64,000 nt of DNA from Polaribacter marinus (lineage in GTDB: Bacteria; Bacteroidota; Bacteroidia; Flavobacteriales; Flavobacteriaceae). The stretch covers positions 62,001 to 126,000 of the forward strand of contig NZ_JAKQYM010000010.1 in assembly GCF_022662535.1 (NCBI RefSeq), written 5' to 3'. The number at the start of each line of letters is the position of its first letter. Position 1 is the first letter of the stretch. Under the pieces are notes generated by a model. That model was not told the origin of the DNA and ran no database searches. It worked only from the letters and a program-made list of their open reading frames with translations. A program made the translations under genes and the position numbers. Positions 8,014 through 15,918 of the stretch are shown piece after piece.

Positions 8014-10226
8014 GCAATATACAGCAAATAAATCGTAGAGATTTTGTCAAACTATTTGGTTTAACATCAACAGGAATTATTCTAGGTTGTAATATTTCAT
8101 CAGATAGAAAAAAATTTATTCCCACTTCTGAAAAAGATACATTTTCGCCTAATTTATTTGTTCAAATAGAAAAAAATGGAGATGTTACTTTAATTGCTTC
8201 TCGTTCAGAAATGGGACAAGGAATTAAAACATCATTAGCGTCTGCTATTGCAGATGAATTAGAAGCCGATTGGAAGTATGTTAAAGTTAAACAAGCAATT
8301 GGCCACGAAAAATATGGAAATCAAAATACTGATGGTTCTAGAAGTGTAAGAACAAGGTTAGAGCCCATGCGTAAAATGGGAGCCATTGCTAAAATGATGC
8401 TGATTTCTGCGGCAGCCAAAAAATGGAATGTTGCAGAAAATACTTGTAAAGCAGAAAACCATTTTATCATAAATACCAATACAAATGATAAGATTTTCTT
8501 TGGTGATTTAGTTGATGATGCTGCAAAATTACCAGTTCCAGATGAAAAATTAATATTGCTTAAAAAAGTAGAAGATTTTAAGTTTATTGGTAAAAATTTA
8601 AAAAGTGTCGATTTAGAAGATTTTACACATGGAACTGCAACTTACGGAATAGACGTAAGAATTCCCAATATGAAATTTGCAGCGATTGCAAGATGTCCTG
8701 TTACTTTTGGAACTGTAAAAAGTTTCGATAAATCTGATGCAGAAAAAGTAAAAGGAGTAGAACGTATTTTTGAATTAGAAAGACTTGTACCACCAACAGG
8801 TCAGTTTTTTGGAGCTTTAGGTGGTGTGGCAGTTATAGCCAATAATACTTGGTCTGCTTTTGAAGGGAAGCAAAATTTAAATATCGAATGGAATTATGGC
8901 AATAATCATTCTTTTGATACGGAACAATTTCAAAAGAAATTAACAGAAAGAGTTCATAAAAAAGGGAAGTTAGTTCCAGGAAGTAGAGGAAACGTTAGTT
9001 CTACTTTTAATAAATCAAAAAATACAATTGAAGCTACTTATCATGTTCCTTTTTTGGTGCATGCCCCAATGGAAGTGCCAAATGCTACGGCTTGGTTTCA
9101 AGAAAATAAAATAGAAGTTTGGGCTCCTTTACAAGACCCGCAAACGGCAAGAGCAGAAATTGCTCATTTTTTTAATACAGATGTTCATAATGTAACTGTA
9201 AATGTAACTTTTTTAGGTGGAGGTTTTGGACGAAAATCGAAATCAGATTTTGTAGTTGAAGCGGTTGCTTTATCAAAAAAAATAAATGCGCCTGTTCAAG
9301 TAGTTTGGACGCGTGAAGATGATATTCAGCATAGTTTTTATCACGCTACAAGTGTTCAGTATTTAAAAGGTTCATTAGATACAAAAGGAAATGTTTCTGC
9401 ATGGTTACAACGTGTTGCCGTTCCGTCAATAGTGTCGTCGTTTAAGTCAATGTCTGATTATGCTTCTGGTTTGGAATTGAATCAAGGTTTTACAAATAAT
9501 CCATATGATATACAGAATTTTAGGTTAGAGAGCGTTAAGGCAGAAGCCCATTTAAGAATTGGTTGGTTAAGATCTGTGGTTAATATTCATAGTGGTTTTG
9601 GTAACAACTCTTTTGTAGATGAATTGGCTTTTGCTGCTAAAAAAGATCCTGTTCAGTTTCATTTAGATTTATTAGGAAAAGAAAAAGTTATTAAAGGAAG
9701 ATCAGACTATCCGTTTGAATCTAAACGATTAAAAAATGTTTTAAAAAATACCGCTAAAATAGCCAATTGGGGTAAAGAACTACCAAAAGGTCATGGTATT
9801 GGAGTTGCAGTTCATTATAGCTTTTATAGTTATGTGGCAACTGCAGTAGAGGTTTCTGTAAAAAATGGAAAAGTGAAAGTTGAAAATGTTTGGACAACCA
9901 TAGATTGTGGTTTGGCATTAAATAAAGATAATATTAAAAACCAATTAGAAGGAGCTGCAATTTTTGGAATGTCTATTGCTTTGTACGGTAAAGTTTCTGT
10001 TAAAGAAGGGGCTGTTGAACAACACAATTTTTTCGACTATCAAATGACAAGAATGAAAGATGCTCCAAATATTTATGTGGATATTGTAGAAGCAATGAAT
10101 GAGCCATCAACGGGAGTTGGAGAACCAGGAGTTCCGGTAATGGCACCAGCAATTTGTAATGCTATTTTTAATGCTACAGGAAAACGCGTTCGGTCGTTAC
10201 CTCTTTTAGATCATGATTTGGTGTAA
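8010..10226 (+). CDS. Molybdopterin-binding catalytic subunit, IorB/xanthine dehydrogenase family
   Basis: Catalytic subunit that binds the molybdenum cofactor and hydroxylates aldehydes or N-heterocycles. The N terminus carries a twin-arginine-like signal (NRRDFVKLFGL) followed by a hydrophobic stretch ending ILGC, so it could be a Tat-exported lipoprotein. Cofactor motifs include GGGFGRKSKSDF near residue 402 and GVGEPGVPVMAPA near residue 700, with the conserved active-site Glu. At 738 residues it is the normal IorB length. No cytochrome or FAD subunit lies beside it, so the electron acceptor is unclear. It is coupled to the [2Fe-2S] gene by a 4-nt overlap. Confidence 0.9.
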   Translation: MSNIQQINRRDFVKLFGLTSTGIILGCNISSDRKKFIPTSEKDTFSPNLFVQIEKNGDVTLIASRSEMGQGIKTSLASAIADELEADWKYVKVKQAIGHEKYGNQNTDGSRSVRTRLEPMRKMGAIAKMMLISAAAKKWNVAENTCKAENHFIINTNTNDKIFFGDLVDDAAKLPVPDEKLILLKKVEDFKFIGKNLKSVDLEDFTHGTATYGIDVRIPNMKFAAIARCPVTFGTVKSFDKSDAEKVKGVERIFELERLVPPTGQFFGALGGVAVIANNTWSAFEGKQNLNIEWNYGNNHSFDTEQFQKKLTERVHKKGKLVPGSRGNVSSTFNKSKNTIEATYHVPFLVHAPMEVPNATAWFQENKIEVWAPLQDPQTARAEIAHFFNTDVHNVTVNVTFLGGGFGRKSKSDFVVEAVALSKKINAPVQVVWTREDDIQHSFYHATSVQYLKGSLDTKGNVSAWLQRVAVPSIVSSFKSMSDYASGLELNQGFTNNPYDIQNFRLESVKAEAHLRIGWLRSVVNIHSGFGNNSFVDELAFAAKKDPVQFHLDLLGKEKVIKGRSDYPFESKRLKNVLKNTAKIANWGKELPKGHGIGVAVHYSFYSYVATAVEVSVKNGKVKVENVWTTIDCGLALNKDNIKNQLEGAAIFGMSIALYGKVSVKEGAVEQHNFFDYQMTRMKDAPNIYVDIVEAMNEPSTGVGEPGVPVMAPAICNAIFNATGKRVRSLPLLDHDLV

Positions 10227-10260
10227 AAAAATCAAATCAATAGAAAATATACTGAAATAA

Positions 10261-10268
10261 TAATTTTG
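10261..10268 (+). promoter_or_regulatory. Possible -7 element for the K+ channel gene
   Basis: TAATTTTG fits TANNTTTG and ends 8 nt before the ATG at 10276, which would give a very short leader. No good -33 TTG is present at the right spacing, so this is weak. Confidence 0.3.
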
Positions 10269-10275
10269 CCTTGCT

Positions 10276-11361
10276 ATGACAAAAACTTTTGGGGAGTTTA
10301 AAAAAACTAGTTTTTATAAATATTTAATAATTTTTACAACGATTGCAGCTACTTTTTTAATAGCTATTGAATCGATTGAGGCAGGTAATGAAATCTCTTT
10401 AGATATTTTATTTGCAGAGCGAATTCTTTTTGGTTTGCTTGCTTTAGATTATTTTTTCCATTTTTCAGAAGCAGTAATTGATAAGAAACTTTTCTATTAC
10501 TTAAAATCTTTTGAAGGAATTATAGATTGTATTGCTTTTCTACCTTTTGTTTTAACCTTTTTAGATTTTAATCATATTGAAGTTTTAAAATACTCTTTTG
10601 GTATAGCTACTTTTCTAAAAATTGCTCGTTTTTCAGACGCATTATCTATTTTTAAAGATGTAATTATTAGTGAGAGAAAGTCGATGTTAGCATCATTATA
10701 TTTAATGTTTTTACTAACTTTTTTTATATCAACTATTTTATATTTTGTAGAAAAAGATATCAATCCTAATGGTTTTTCTAGTATTATAGAATCTATGTGG
10801 TGGGCGGTGGTAACATTGGCAACCGTAGGTTATGGTGATATTGTACCAATAACAGTTTTAGGAAAACTGATAGGGGCTTTAGCATCAATTGTTGGGTTAG
10901 GGATGTTTGCATTGCCTGCAGGTATTTTAGCTAATGGTTTTGCACAAGAATTGGCAAGAATAAAGTATGTAACTAGTTGGAATTTGGTAGCTAAAGTTCC
11001 TGTTTTTTCGGATTTAGATAAAGGGGCTATTTCTGATATAGCAAGACTTTTAATTGTAAAAAGATTTACTAAAAATGAAGTGGTTATTAAAAAAGGAGAT
11101 CTTGGTGATGCTATGTATTTTATTTTAGAAGGCGAAGTTGATGTTGAGATACCAGAAAATCATATCACCTTAACTCAAGGAGATTTTTTTGGAGAAATAG
11201 CCTTACTGAAAGATGTAAAAAGAACAGCAACAGTAAGAGCTAAAAGAAGATGTGAAGTCTTAGAATTAACAACTTATGATTTAAAAAGACTGGTTCAGTC
11301 TAAACCAGATCTTATAGAAAAGATAGAGGCCATAGCTAAAAACAGATTTGATTTTTTTTAG
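10276..11361 (+). CDS. Six-helix potassium channel with C-terminal cyclic-nucleotide-binding domain
   Basis: Voltage-gated-type K+ channel fold. Membrane helices cover about residues 15-215, and the selectivity filter TVGYGD lies at residues 183-188 between the pore helix and the last helix. A cNMP-binding domain fills about residues 240-350 (KKGDLGDAMYFILEGEVDV, GDFFGEIALLKDVKRTATV), including the FGE and RTA phosphate-cassette features. Ligand-controlled K+ flux in the inner membrane is the likely role; whether it binds cAMP, or anything, is not proven. The S4 segment is poor in positive residues, so voltage sensing is doubtful. The stop overlaps the SulP stop by 4 nt. Confidence 0.9.
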   Translation: MTKTFGEFKKTSFYKYLIIFTTIAATFLIAIESIEAGNEISLDILFAERILFGLLALDYFFHFSEAVIDKKLFYYLKSFEGIIDCIAFLPFVLTFLDFNHIEVLKYSFGIATFLKIARFSDALSIFKDVIISERKSMLASLYLMFLLTFFISTILYFVEKDINPNGFSSIIESMWWAVVTLATVGYGDIVPITVLGKLIGALASIVGLGMFALPAGILANGFAQELARIKYVTSWNLVAKVPVFSDLDKGAISDIARLLIVKRFTKNEVVIKKGDLGDAMYFILEGEVDVEIPENHITLTQGDFFGEIALLKDVKRTATVRAKRRCEVLELTTYDLKRLVQSKPDLIEKIEAIAKNRFDFF

Positions 11362-13019
11362 AATTTATATTCTCCTAATGGATTAGGGAAATCTTCTGGA
11401 TTTGCTGCTAAATGATAACGTGGGTCGTCAATATCTTCTATAATAATATCTTTAAAAATAGGGCTTGATTTGTATAATAAAAGTTTACAATCTTCACTCA
11501 AATGCTTTAAGGTAATTTTTTTTCCTGCTGCTTGATATTTTTCAACCAAACCAAAAATAGCTTCAATTGCAGAATGATCAGAAACACGAGCTTCTACAAA
11601 ATCAATTTCTACATTTTCTGGATCATTTTTAACATCAAATTTTTCGTTAAAAGCAGAAATACTTCCAAAGAATAAAGGCCCCCAAATTTCATAAATTTTT
11701 GTTCCATCTTCTTTAAAACGTTTTCTAGCTCTAATTTTTTTGGCGTTTTCCCAAGCAAATACTAATGCAGAAATGATAACTCCTACAAAAACGGCAATTG
11801 CTAAATCAAAAATAACTGTTACAGTAGAAACGATAATTAAAACAAAAGCATCCGATTTTGGTATTTTCTTTAAAATTCTAAAACTAGACCAAGCAAAAGT
11901 TTCTATAACCATCATAAACATCACTCCAACTAATGCAGCAATTGGTACTTGTTCTATTAATTTGTCTGTAAAAAGTATAAAGGTTAATAAGGTTAAGGCC
12001 ATCATTACTCCCGATAATCTCCCTCTTCCACCAGCGTTAATATTTATGACAGTTTGACCAATCATACCGCAACCACCAGTTCCGCCAAACAAACCACTTA
12101 CAATGTTTCCTGCTCCTTGTGCAACACATTCTCTATTTCCGTTTCCTCTAGTTTCTGTTAATTCGTCTACTAAATTCATTGTCATTAAAGATTCTATTAA
12201 TCCTACTGAAGCTGCTAAAAAAGCAAAAGGCAAAATAAAAGTTAGCGTATCTAAATTAAAAGGTAAGTTTTGCCAAAGTTCTAAATTCGGAGTAGGAAAT
12301 TCTCCTTTTAAACCGGTTCCTCCTCCTTCAATAATATAGGAACCAACTGTAGAAACTTCTAAGCCAGAAAAAACAACGATTAATGTAGTAATTAGAATCG
12401 CTGTTAAAGATGCCGGTATTTTTTTAGTGATTTTAGGCAGCAACCAAATAATTCCCATTGTTAAAGCAACCAAACCTAACATTATATATAATTCTGTTCC
12501 TTGCATAAAAGTACTAACATATTGTTTTACACCTTCTGCAGAAACTTGTAGCGTTTTATGTGAAAACATTTTTACTTGTGCCCAAAAAATAACAATTGCT
12601 AAACCATTTACAAAACCAAGCATTACTGGGTGTGGGATTAAACGAACAAATCGACCTAATTTAAAGACCCCTGCAAAAATTTGAATGATTCCCATCAGAA
12701 TTACACAGGCTAGTAAATAAAAATATCCCATATTATCTACAGGAGTATCAAATAACATTCCTTTGGTATGCCCTTCTGCAATCATTGATACAAAAATAAC
12801 AGCAACTGCTCCTGCTGCACCAGAAATTAAACCGGGTCTACCTCCAAAAATAGCAGTAATTAATCCGATTATAAATGCACCAGAAAGTGCAACTAAAGGA
12901 TCTATTTGTGCAACAAATGCAAAAGCAACCACCTCTGGTATCATGGCTAAAGAAACAGTTATTCCTGCTAAAACATCATCTTTTGCATTAGGTATTATTT
13001 TTCTAATAAAATCGGTCAT
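11358..13019 (-). CDS. SulP-family inorganic anion transporter with STAS domain
   Basis: Inner-membrane transporter of the SLC26/SulP family (sulfate, bicarbonate or similar anions). Residues 1 to about 410 hold the multi-helix transport domain, with the conserved N-terminal AGITVSLAMIPEVVAFAF segment and the GGTGGCGMIGQTVININAGGRGRLSG loop. A cytoplasmic STAS domain follows, about residues 440-530 (EIWGPLFFGSISAF, VEIDFVEARVSDHSAIEAI). The length of 553 is typical. The anion cannot be assigned; many marine relatives carry bicarbonate or sulfate. It converges on the K+ channel gene with interleaved stop codons. Confidence 0.92.
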   Translation of the reverse strand: MTDFIRKIIPNAKDDVLAGITVSLAMIPEVVAFAFVAQIDPLVALSGAFIIGLITAIFGGRPGLISGAAGAVAVIFVSMIAEGHTKGMLFDTPVDNMGYFYLLACVILMGIIQIFAGVFKLGRFVRLIPHPVMLGFVNGLAIVIFWAQVKMFSHKTLQVSAEGVKQYVSTFMQGTELYIMLGLVALTMGIIWLLPKITKKIPASLTAILITTLIVVFSGLEVSTVGSYIIEGGGTGLKGEFPTPNLELWQNLPFNLDTLTFILPFAFLAASVGLIESLMTMNLVDELTETRGNGNRECVAQGAGNIVSGLFGGTGGCGMIGQTVININAGGRGRLSGVMMALTLLTFILFTDKLIEQVPIAALVGVMFMMVIETFAWSSFRILKKIPKSDAFVLIIVSTVTVIFDLAIAVFVGVIISALVFAWENAKKIRARKRFKEDGTKIYEIWGPLFFGSISAFNEKFDVKNDPENVEIDFVEARVSDHSAIEAIFGLVEKYQAAGKKITLKHLSEDCKLLLYKSSPIFKDIIIEDIDDPRYHLAANPEDFPNPLGEYKF

Positions 13020-13042
13020 CTTTAGTAGTTTTTACAAGTCGG

Positions 13043-13050
13043 CAAAGATA
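13043..13050 (-). promoter_or_regulatory. Possible -7 element for the SulP gene
   Basis: Read on the minus strand this is TATCTTTG, a match to TANNTTTG, placed 23 nt before the SulP start codon. No clear -33 TTG is seen. Confidence 0.4.
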
Positions 13051-13068
13051 GAAGGTTTTTTTAGAAAA

Positions 13069-13665
13069 TTAGACTTCTTTAAAAGTATCGTAGACTAATT
13101 TTATGTTTCCGTATGAGTTCTTTAGTTTTGTCGGAATTTCTTCATCAGGAAAAAAATTAACTTTAGTAATTCCTTCTTCAAGTTGTGGAATTAACTCTTT
13201 TTTGTAGTCAGAAGTCATTAAGAACCAATGAGTTTCTTTAATTTTTGTTCCGTTTTGATAATAAAGGTGATAAGTTGTAATTAATTTTTGTTGAATTATT
13301 AGTTCAAAAATTCCACATTCTTCTTCAACTTCTCTAATTGCAGCTGTTTCTATACTTTCTCCTTTTTCTATTCTACCTTTGGGTAAATCCCATTTATCAT
13401 TTCTATAAATAAAAAGAAGTTCTTTTTTTGAGTTTAGAACCAATCCGCCAGCGGCAGAAACTACTTTAAAATTATTGATAAAAATATTCCAACCAGACTC
13501 TAAATCAGAAGTATATAAGTTTATACCTTTTATTTGTTCATTTTTAAGTTTATAGATAAGTTCATCTATTACAACATTTTTTAAAATATAAACAGGGTAA
13601 TTATTTTCTTTATTTAAAGAAGATGTTAAAATTATTGGTTTATCATTTACAAAAACTTTATACAT
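13069..13665 (-). CDS. NUDIX hydrolase
   Basis: Cytoplasmic pyrophosphohydrolase acting on a nucleoside diphosphate linked to another moiety; the substrate is unknown. The Nudix box is complete (GRIEKGESIETAAIREVEEECG, about residues 103-124), with Gly, Glu and the REVEEE metal site all in place. An N-terminal extension of about 70 residues precedes the Nudix fold. I place the start at the second Met (MYKVFVNDKP), which leaves 7 nt to the divergent pyrE start. The upstream Met at 13686 would overlap pyrE by 14 nt. Confidence 0.88.
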   Translation of the reverse strand: MYKVFVNDKPIILTSSLNKENNYPVYILKNVVIDELIYKLKNEQIKGINLYTSDLESGWNIFINNFKVVSAAGGLVLNSKKELLFIYRNDKWDLPKGRIEKGESIETAAIREVEEECGIFELIIQQKLITTYHLYYQNGTKIKETHWFLMTSDYKKELIPQLEEGITKVNFFPDEEIPTKLKNSYGNIKLVYDTFKEV

Positions 13666-13668
13666 TTG
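13635..13668 (+). promoter_or_regulatory. Predicted promoter of pyrE, inside the NUDIX coding region
   Basis: TTG at 13635-13637 and TACATTTG at 13661-13668 match the flavobacterial elements with a 23-nt spacer. The -7 element ends only 4 nt before the pyrE ATG, so the transcript would have almost no leader. The promoter lies over the first codons of the divergent NUDIX gene. Confidence 0.5.
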
Positions 13669-13672
13669 CGAT

Positions 13673-14317
13673 ATGATTTTGAACAAAGATACTGCAAAAA
13701 AAACTGCTGAACTTTTATTACAGATAAAAGCGATAAAGTTGAATCCAAATGATCCCTTTCAATGGGCTTCAGGATGGAAGTCTCCGATATACTGCGATAA
13801 TAGAGTTACACTGTCTTACCCTCCTGTTCGTGTATTTTTAAAAGAACAAATTGCTAAAATTGTTGAGTTACAACATGGAAAACCAGATGTTATTGCTGGT
13901 GTTGCTACTGGTGCAATTGCAATTGGTGTTTTAGTAGCACAAGAATTAGGGGTTCCTTTTATTTATGTGAGACCAGAACCTAAAAAACATGGTAGAAAAA
14001 ACCAAATAGAAGGTCATTTAGAAAGTGGACAAAACGTTGTTGTTATTGAAGATTTAATTAGTACGGGTAAAAGTAGTTTAAACGCTGTAGAAGCTTTAAA
14101 AGAAGCTGGCGCAGTTGTAAAAGGAATGGTAGCTATTTTTTCTTACGGATTTGATATAGCTAATGAGAACTTTAAAGAAAAAAACATAAGTTTAACTACT
14201 TTGAGTAATTATGAAGAGTTATTAGAACAAGCTTTGGATAGTAATTATGTTTCTGTAAATGAACTAATTACCTTAAAAGAGTGGAGGTCTAATCCAAGTC
14301 AGTGGAAAAAAAAATAA
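13673..14317 (+). CDS. pyrE: Orotate phosphoribosyltransferase
   Basis: Converts orotate and PRPP into orotidine 5'-phosphate in de novo pyrimidine synthesis. The 214 residues show the N-terminal FQWASGWKSPIYCDNR (orotate side), the flexible-loop lysines in RPEPKKHGRKNQIEG near residue 103, and the PRPP-binding loop VVIEDLISTGKSSLNA near residue 123. The ATG gives the N terminus typical for Bacteroidota (MILNKDTAKKTAELL). The following SRPBCC gene starts 6 nt downstream. Other pyrimidine genes in the window (pyrB, pyrR) are about 28 kb away. Confidence 0.96.
   Translation: MILNKDTAKKTAELLLQIKAIKLNPNDPFQWASGWKSPIYCDNRVTLSYPPVRVFLKEQIAKIVELQHGKPDVIAGVATGAIAIGVLVAQELGVPFIYVRPEPKKHGRKNQIEGHLESGQNVVVIEDLISTGKSSLNAVEALKEAGAVVKGMVAIFSYGFDIANENFKEKNISLTTLSNYEELLEQALDSNYVSVNELITLKEWRSNPSQWKKK
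13684..13691 (-). promoter_or_regulatory. Possible -7 element for the NUDIX gene, inside pyrE
   Basis: Minus-strand TATCTTTG fits TANNTTTG and lies 18 nt before the chosen NUDIX start, within the first codons of pyrE. A -33 TTG is not evident. Confidence 0.4.
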
Positions 14318-14323
14318 AAAAAG

Positions 14324-14713
14324 ATGAATATAGAAGGAAATAAAACAGTAGTAGCAAAATCTCAAAAAGAAATGTTTGAGTTTTTAACAGATTTAAAAAA
14401 CTTTGAACAATTAATGCCAGAATCTATTCAAAAGTTTGAAGTTGATGGAGATTCATTTATTTTTGGTTTAAAAGGGATGCCAGAAATTAGATTGGTTTTA
14501 AAAAACTCAACAGAGTATTCTAACATAAAGTTAGGTGCAGCTAGTAGTAAATTAGATTTTGATTTGGATGCAAACATCTATGAAATAGATGATAGTTCTT
14601 GTGAAGTTCAATTAGATTTTAATGGGAAGTTTAATAAAATGATGGCTATGATGGTAAAAAAACCATTAACAAGTTTTATTGATACCTTAACCAATAATAT
14701 AAAAGAGCTTTAG
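14324..14713 (+). CDS. SRPBCC (START-like) small protein
   Basis: A 129-residue protein with the outline of a ligand-binding SRPBCC fold: an N-terminal strand and helix (EGNKTVVAKSQKEMFEFLTDLKNF is the pattern up to residue 27), a central set of strands, and a long C-terminal amphipathic helix (MMAMMVKKPLTSFIDTLTNNI). The ligand is unknown. It sits directly behind pyrE, an order I believe is common in Flavobacteriia, and overlaps the convergent birA stop by 4 nt. Confidence 0.75.
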   Translation: MNIEGNKTVVAKSQKEMFEFLTDLKNFEQLMPESIQKFEVDGDSFIFGLKGMPEIRLVLKNSTEYSNIKLGAASSKLDFDLDANIYEIDDSSCEVQLDFNGKFNKMMAMMVKKPLTSFIDTLTNNIKEL

Positions 14714-15441
14714 GCAAAAGAAATTTCTTTAATTCCAAATTCTTTTATTTCATCATTTTCAAGTTGAATCAGAAGGTTTCCAATTTTTGAAATACCATAA
14801 ATTTTTCCTATAAACAAAACATTTTCATTATTTTTAAACATAGTGGGGATGTTTTTTTTGTACAAAACATTAAGGTATTCCTTTTCTAGAATATTAAATT
14901 TTTTAAGATTTAAGAGTGTAGTTTTTTCTTTTATTTTGGTAATTATTTTTTTTAATAAAACATCTAAATCATATTCTTTTTGAGTTTCGTTTTTTAAAGA
15001 CGTAACATTTTTAAGTGAATTACGAAAGGTTACTTGGTTTACATTTAAACCAATTCCAACTATAGAAGATTTAATTTTACTGCCTTTTATGCTGTTTTCA
15101 ATTAAAATTCCACATATTTTCTTGTTTACTGACATAATGTCGTTAGGCCATTTTATAAAAAGTTTTGATAGTTTTTCATCCAAAAGAACTTCTAAAATAG
15201 CTAAAGAAATAGCAAAATTTAGGTATTTTTTATGATTAATTTCCAAGGAAGAAAATCGAATGAATATGCTGAATGTTAGGTTTTTATGTGGTTCTGATAA
15301 CCATTTGCTATTTAGTTGTCCACGTCCGTTAGTTTGGTTTTCTGTGCTAACAACAGTGAAGTTTTCTAACGTAGAGTTTTGTGCCAATTCTTTCAAAAAA
15401 GAATTCGTAGAATCAATGGCATTAAGTTTGATTATTTTCAA
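14710..15441 (-). CDS. birA: Biotin--[acetyl-CoA-carboxylase] ligase
   Basis: Activates biotin as biotinyl-AMP and attaches it to the carboxyl carrier protein. At 243 residues it lacks the N-terminal DNA-binding domain of E. coli BirA, so it is a ligase only. Motifs: DSTNSFLKE near the N terminus, the biotin/ATP loop TNGRGQLNSKW near residue 38, and KWPNDIMSVNKKICGILIE near residue 98, with the catalytic Lys and the WPND motif. A small C-terminal domain ends the chain. It is divergent from rsfS. Confidence 0.93.
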   Translation of the reverse strand: MKIIKLNAIDSTNSFLKELAQNSTLENFTVVSTENQTNGRGQLNSKWLSEPHKNLTFSIFIRFSSLEINHKKYLNFAISLAILEVLLDEKLSKLFIKWPNDIMSVNKKICGILIENSIKGSKIKSSIVGIGLNVNQVTFRNSLKNVTSLKNETQKEYDLDVLLKKIITKIKEKTTLLNLKKFNILEKEYLNVLYKKNIPTMFKNNENVLFIGKIYGISKIGNLLIQLENDEIKEFGIKEISFA

Positions 15442-15498
15442 GTGTTAAATAATGTGTAAACTAGATCAATATTACATAAAATACTCGCAAAAAAATAA

Positions 15499-15506
15499 TA
15501 ACTTTG
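15499..15506 (+). promoter_or_regulatory. Possible -7 element for the rsfS-ftsH operon
   Basis: TAACTTTG fits TANNTTTG and lies 22 nt before the rsfS start. The -33 region has no clear TTG. It is the only such motif between the divergent birA and rsfS starts. Confidence 0.45.
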
Positions 15507-15528
15507 CAATAAATTAGAAAAAAAATTA

Positions 15529-15897
15529 ATGGTAAAAAAACCAGTAAATACAGACGAGTTAATCGCTGTTATCATAAAAGGAATTGATGATGTTAAGGGA
15601 GAAGACATTCAATTACTAGATTTAAGAGAAATAGAAAATACAGTTTGCGATTACTTTATAATTTGTTCAGGTAATTCCAATACGCAAGTAAACGCAATAT
15701 CTGGTTCAGTACAAAAAATAGTAAGTAAAGAACTTAAAGACAAACCTTGGCATGTAGAAGGACAAGGAAATTCTGAATGGGTTTTAATGGATTATGTAAA
15801 CGTAGTTGTGCACATTTTTCAAAAACAAGTTAGAGAATTTTATGATATAGAAAGCCTTTGGGGAGATGCAAAAATTACTGAAATAAATCCTGTTTAA
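15529..15897 (+). CDS. rsfS: Ribosomal silencing factor RsfS (Iojap)
   Basis: Binds ribosomal protein uL14 and blocks joining of the 30S and 50S subunits when nutrients are scarce. The 122-residue DUF143 protein carries the conserved CDYFIICSGNSNTQVNAI block (about residues 42-59), KPWHVEG near residue 82, and WVLMDYVNVVVHIFQKQVREFYDIESLW, which is the family signature through residue 113. It is the first gene of the operon leading to ftsH (21-nt gap), a gene order typical of Bacteroidota. Confidence 0.95.
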   Translation: MVKKPVNTDELIAVIIKGIDDVKGEDIQLLDLREIENTVCDYFIICSGNSNTQVNAISGSVQKIVSKELKDKPWHVEGQGNSEWVLMDYVNVVVHIFQKQVREFYDIESLWGDAKITEINPV

Positions 15898-15918
15898 ACT
15901 TTTTGATTTTTAAAACAC

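Noticed and set aside
11740..13098. Four open frames on the plus strand opposite the SulP gene
   Set aside because: Shadows of the strong SulP coding frame on the minus strand; no start context or motifs.
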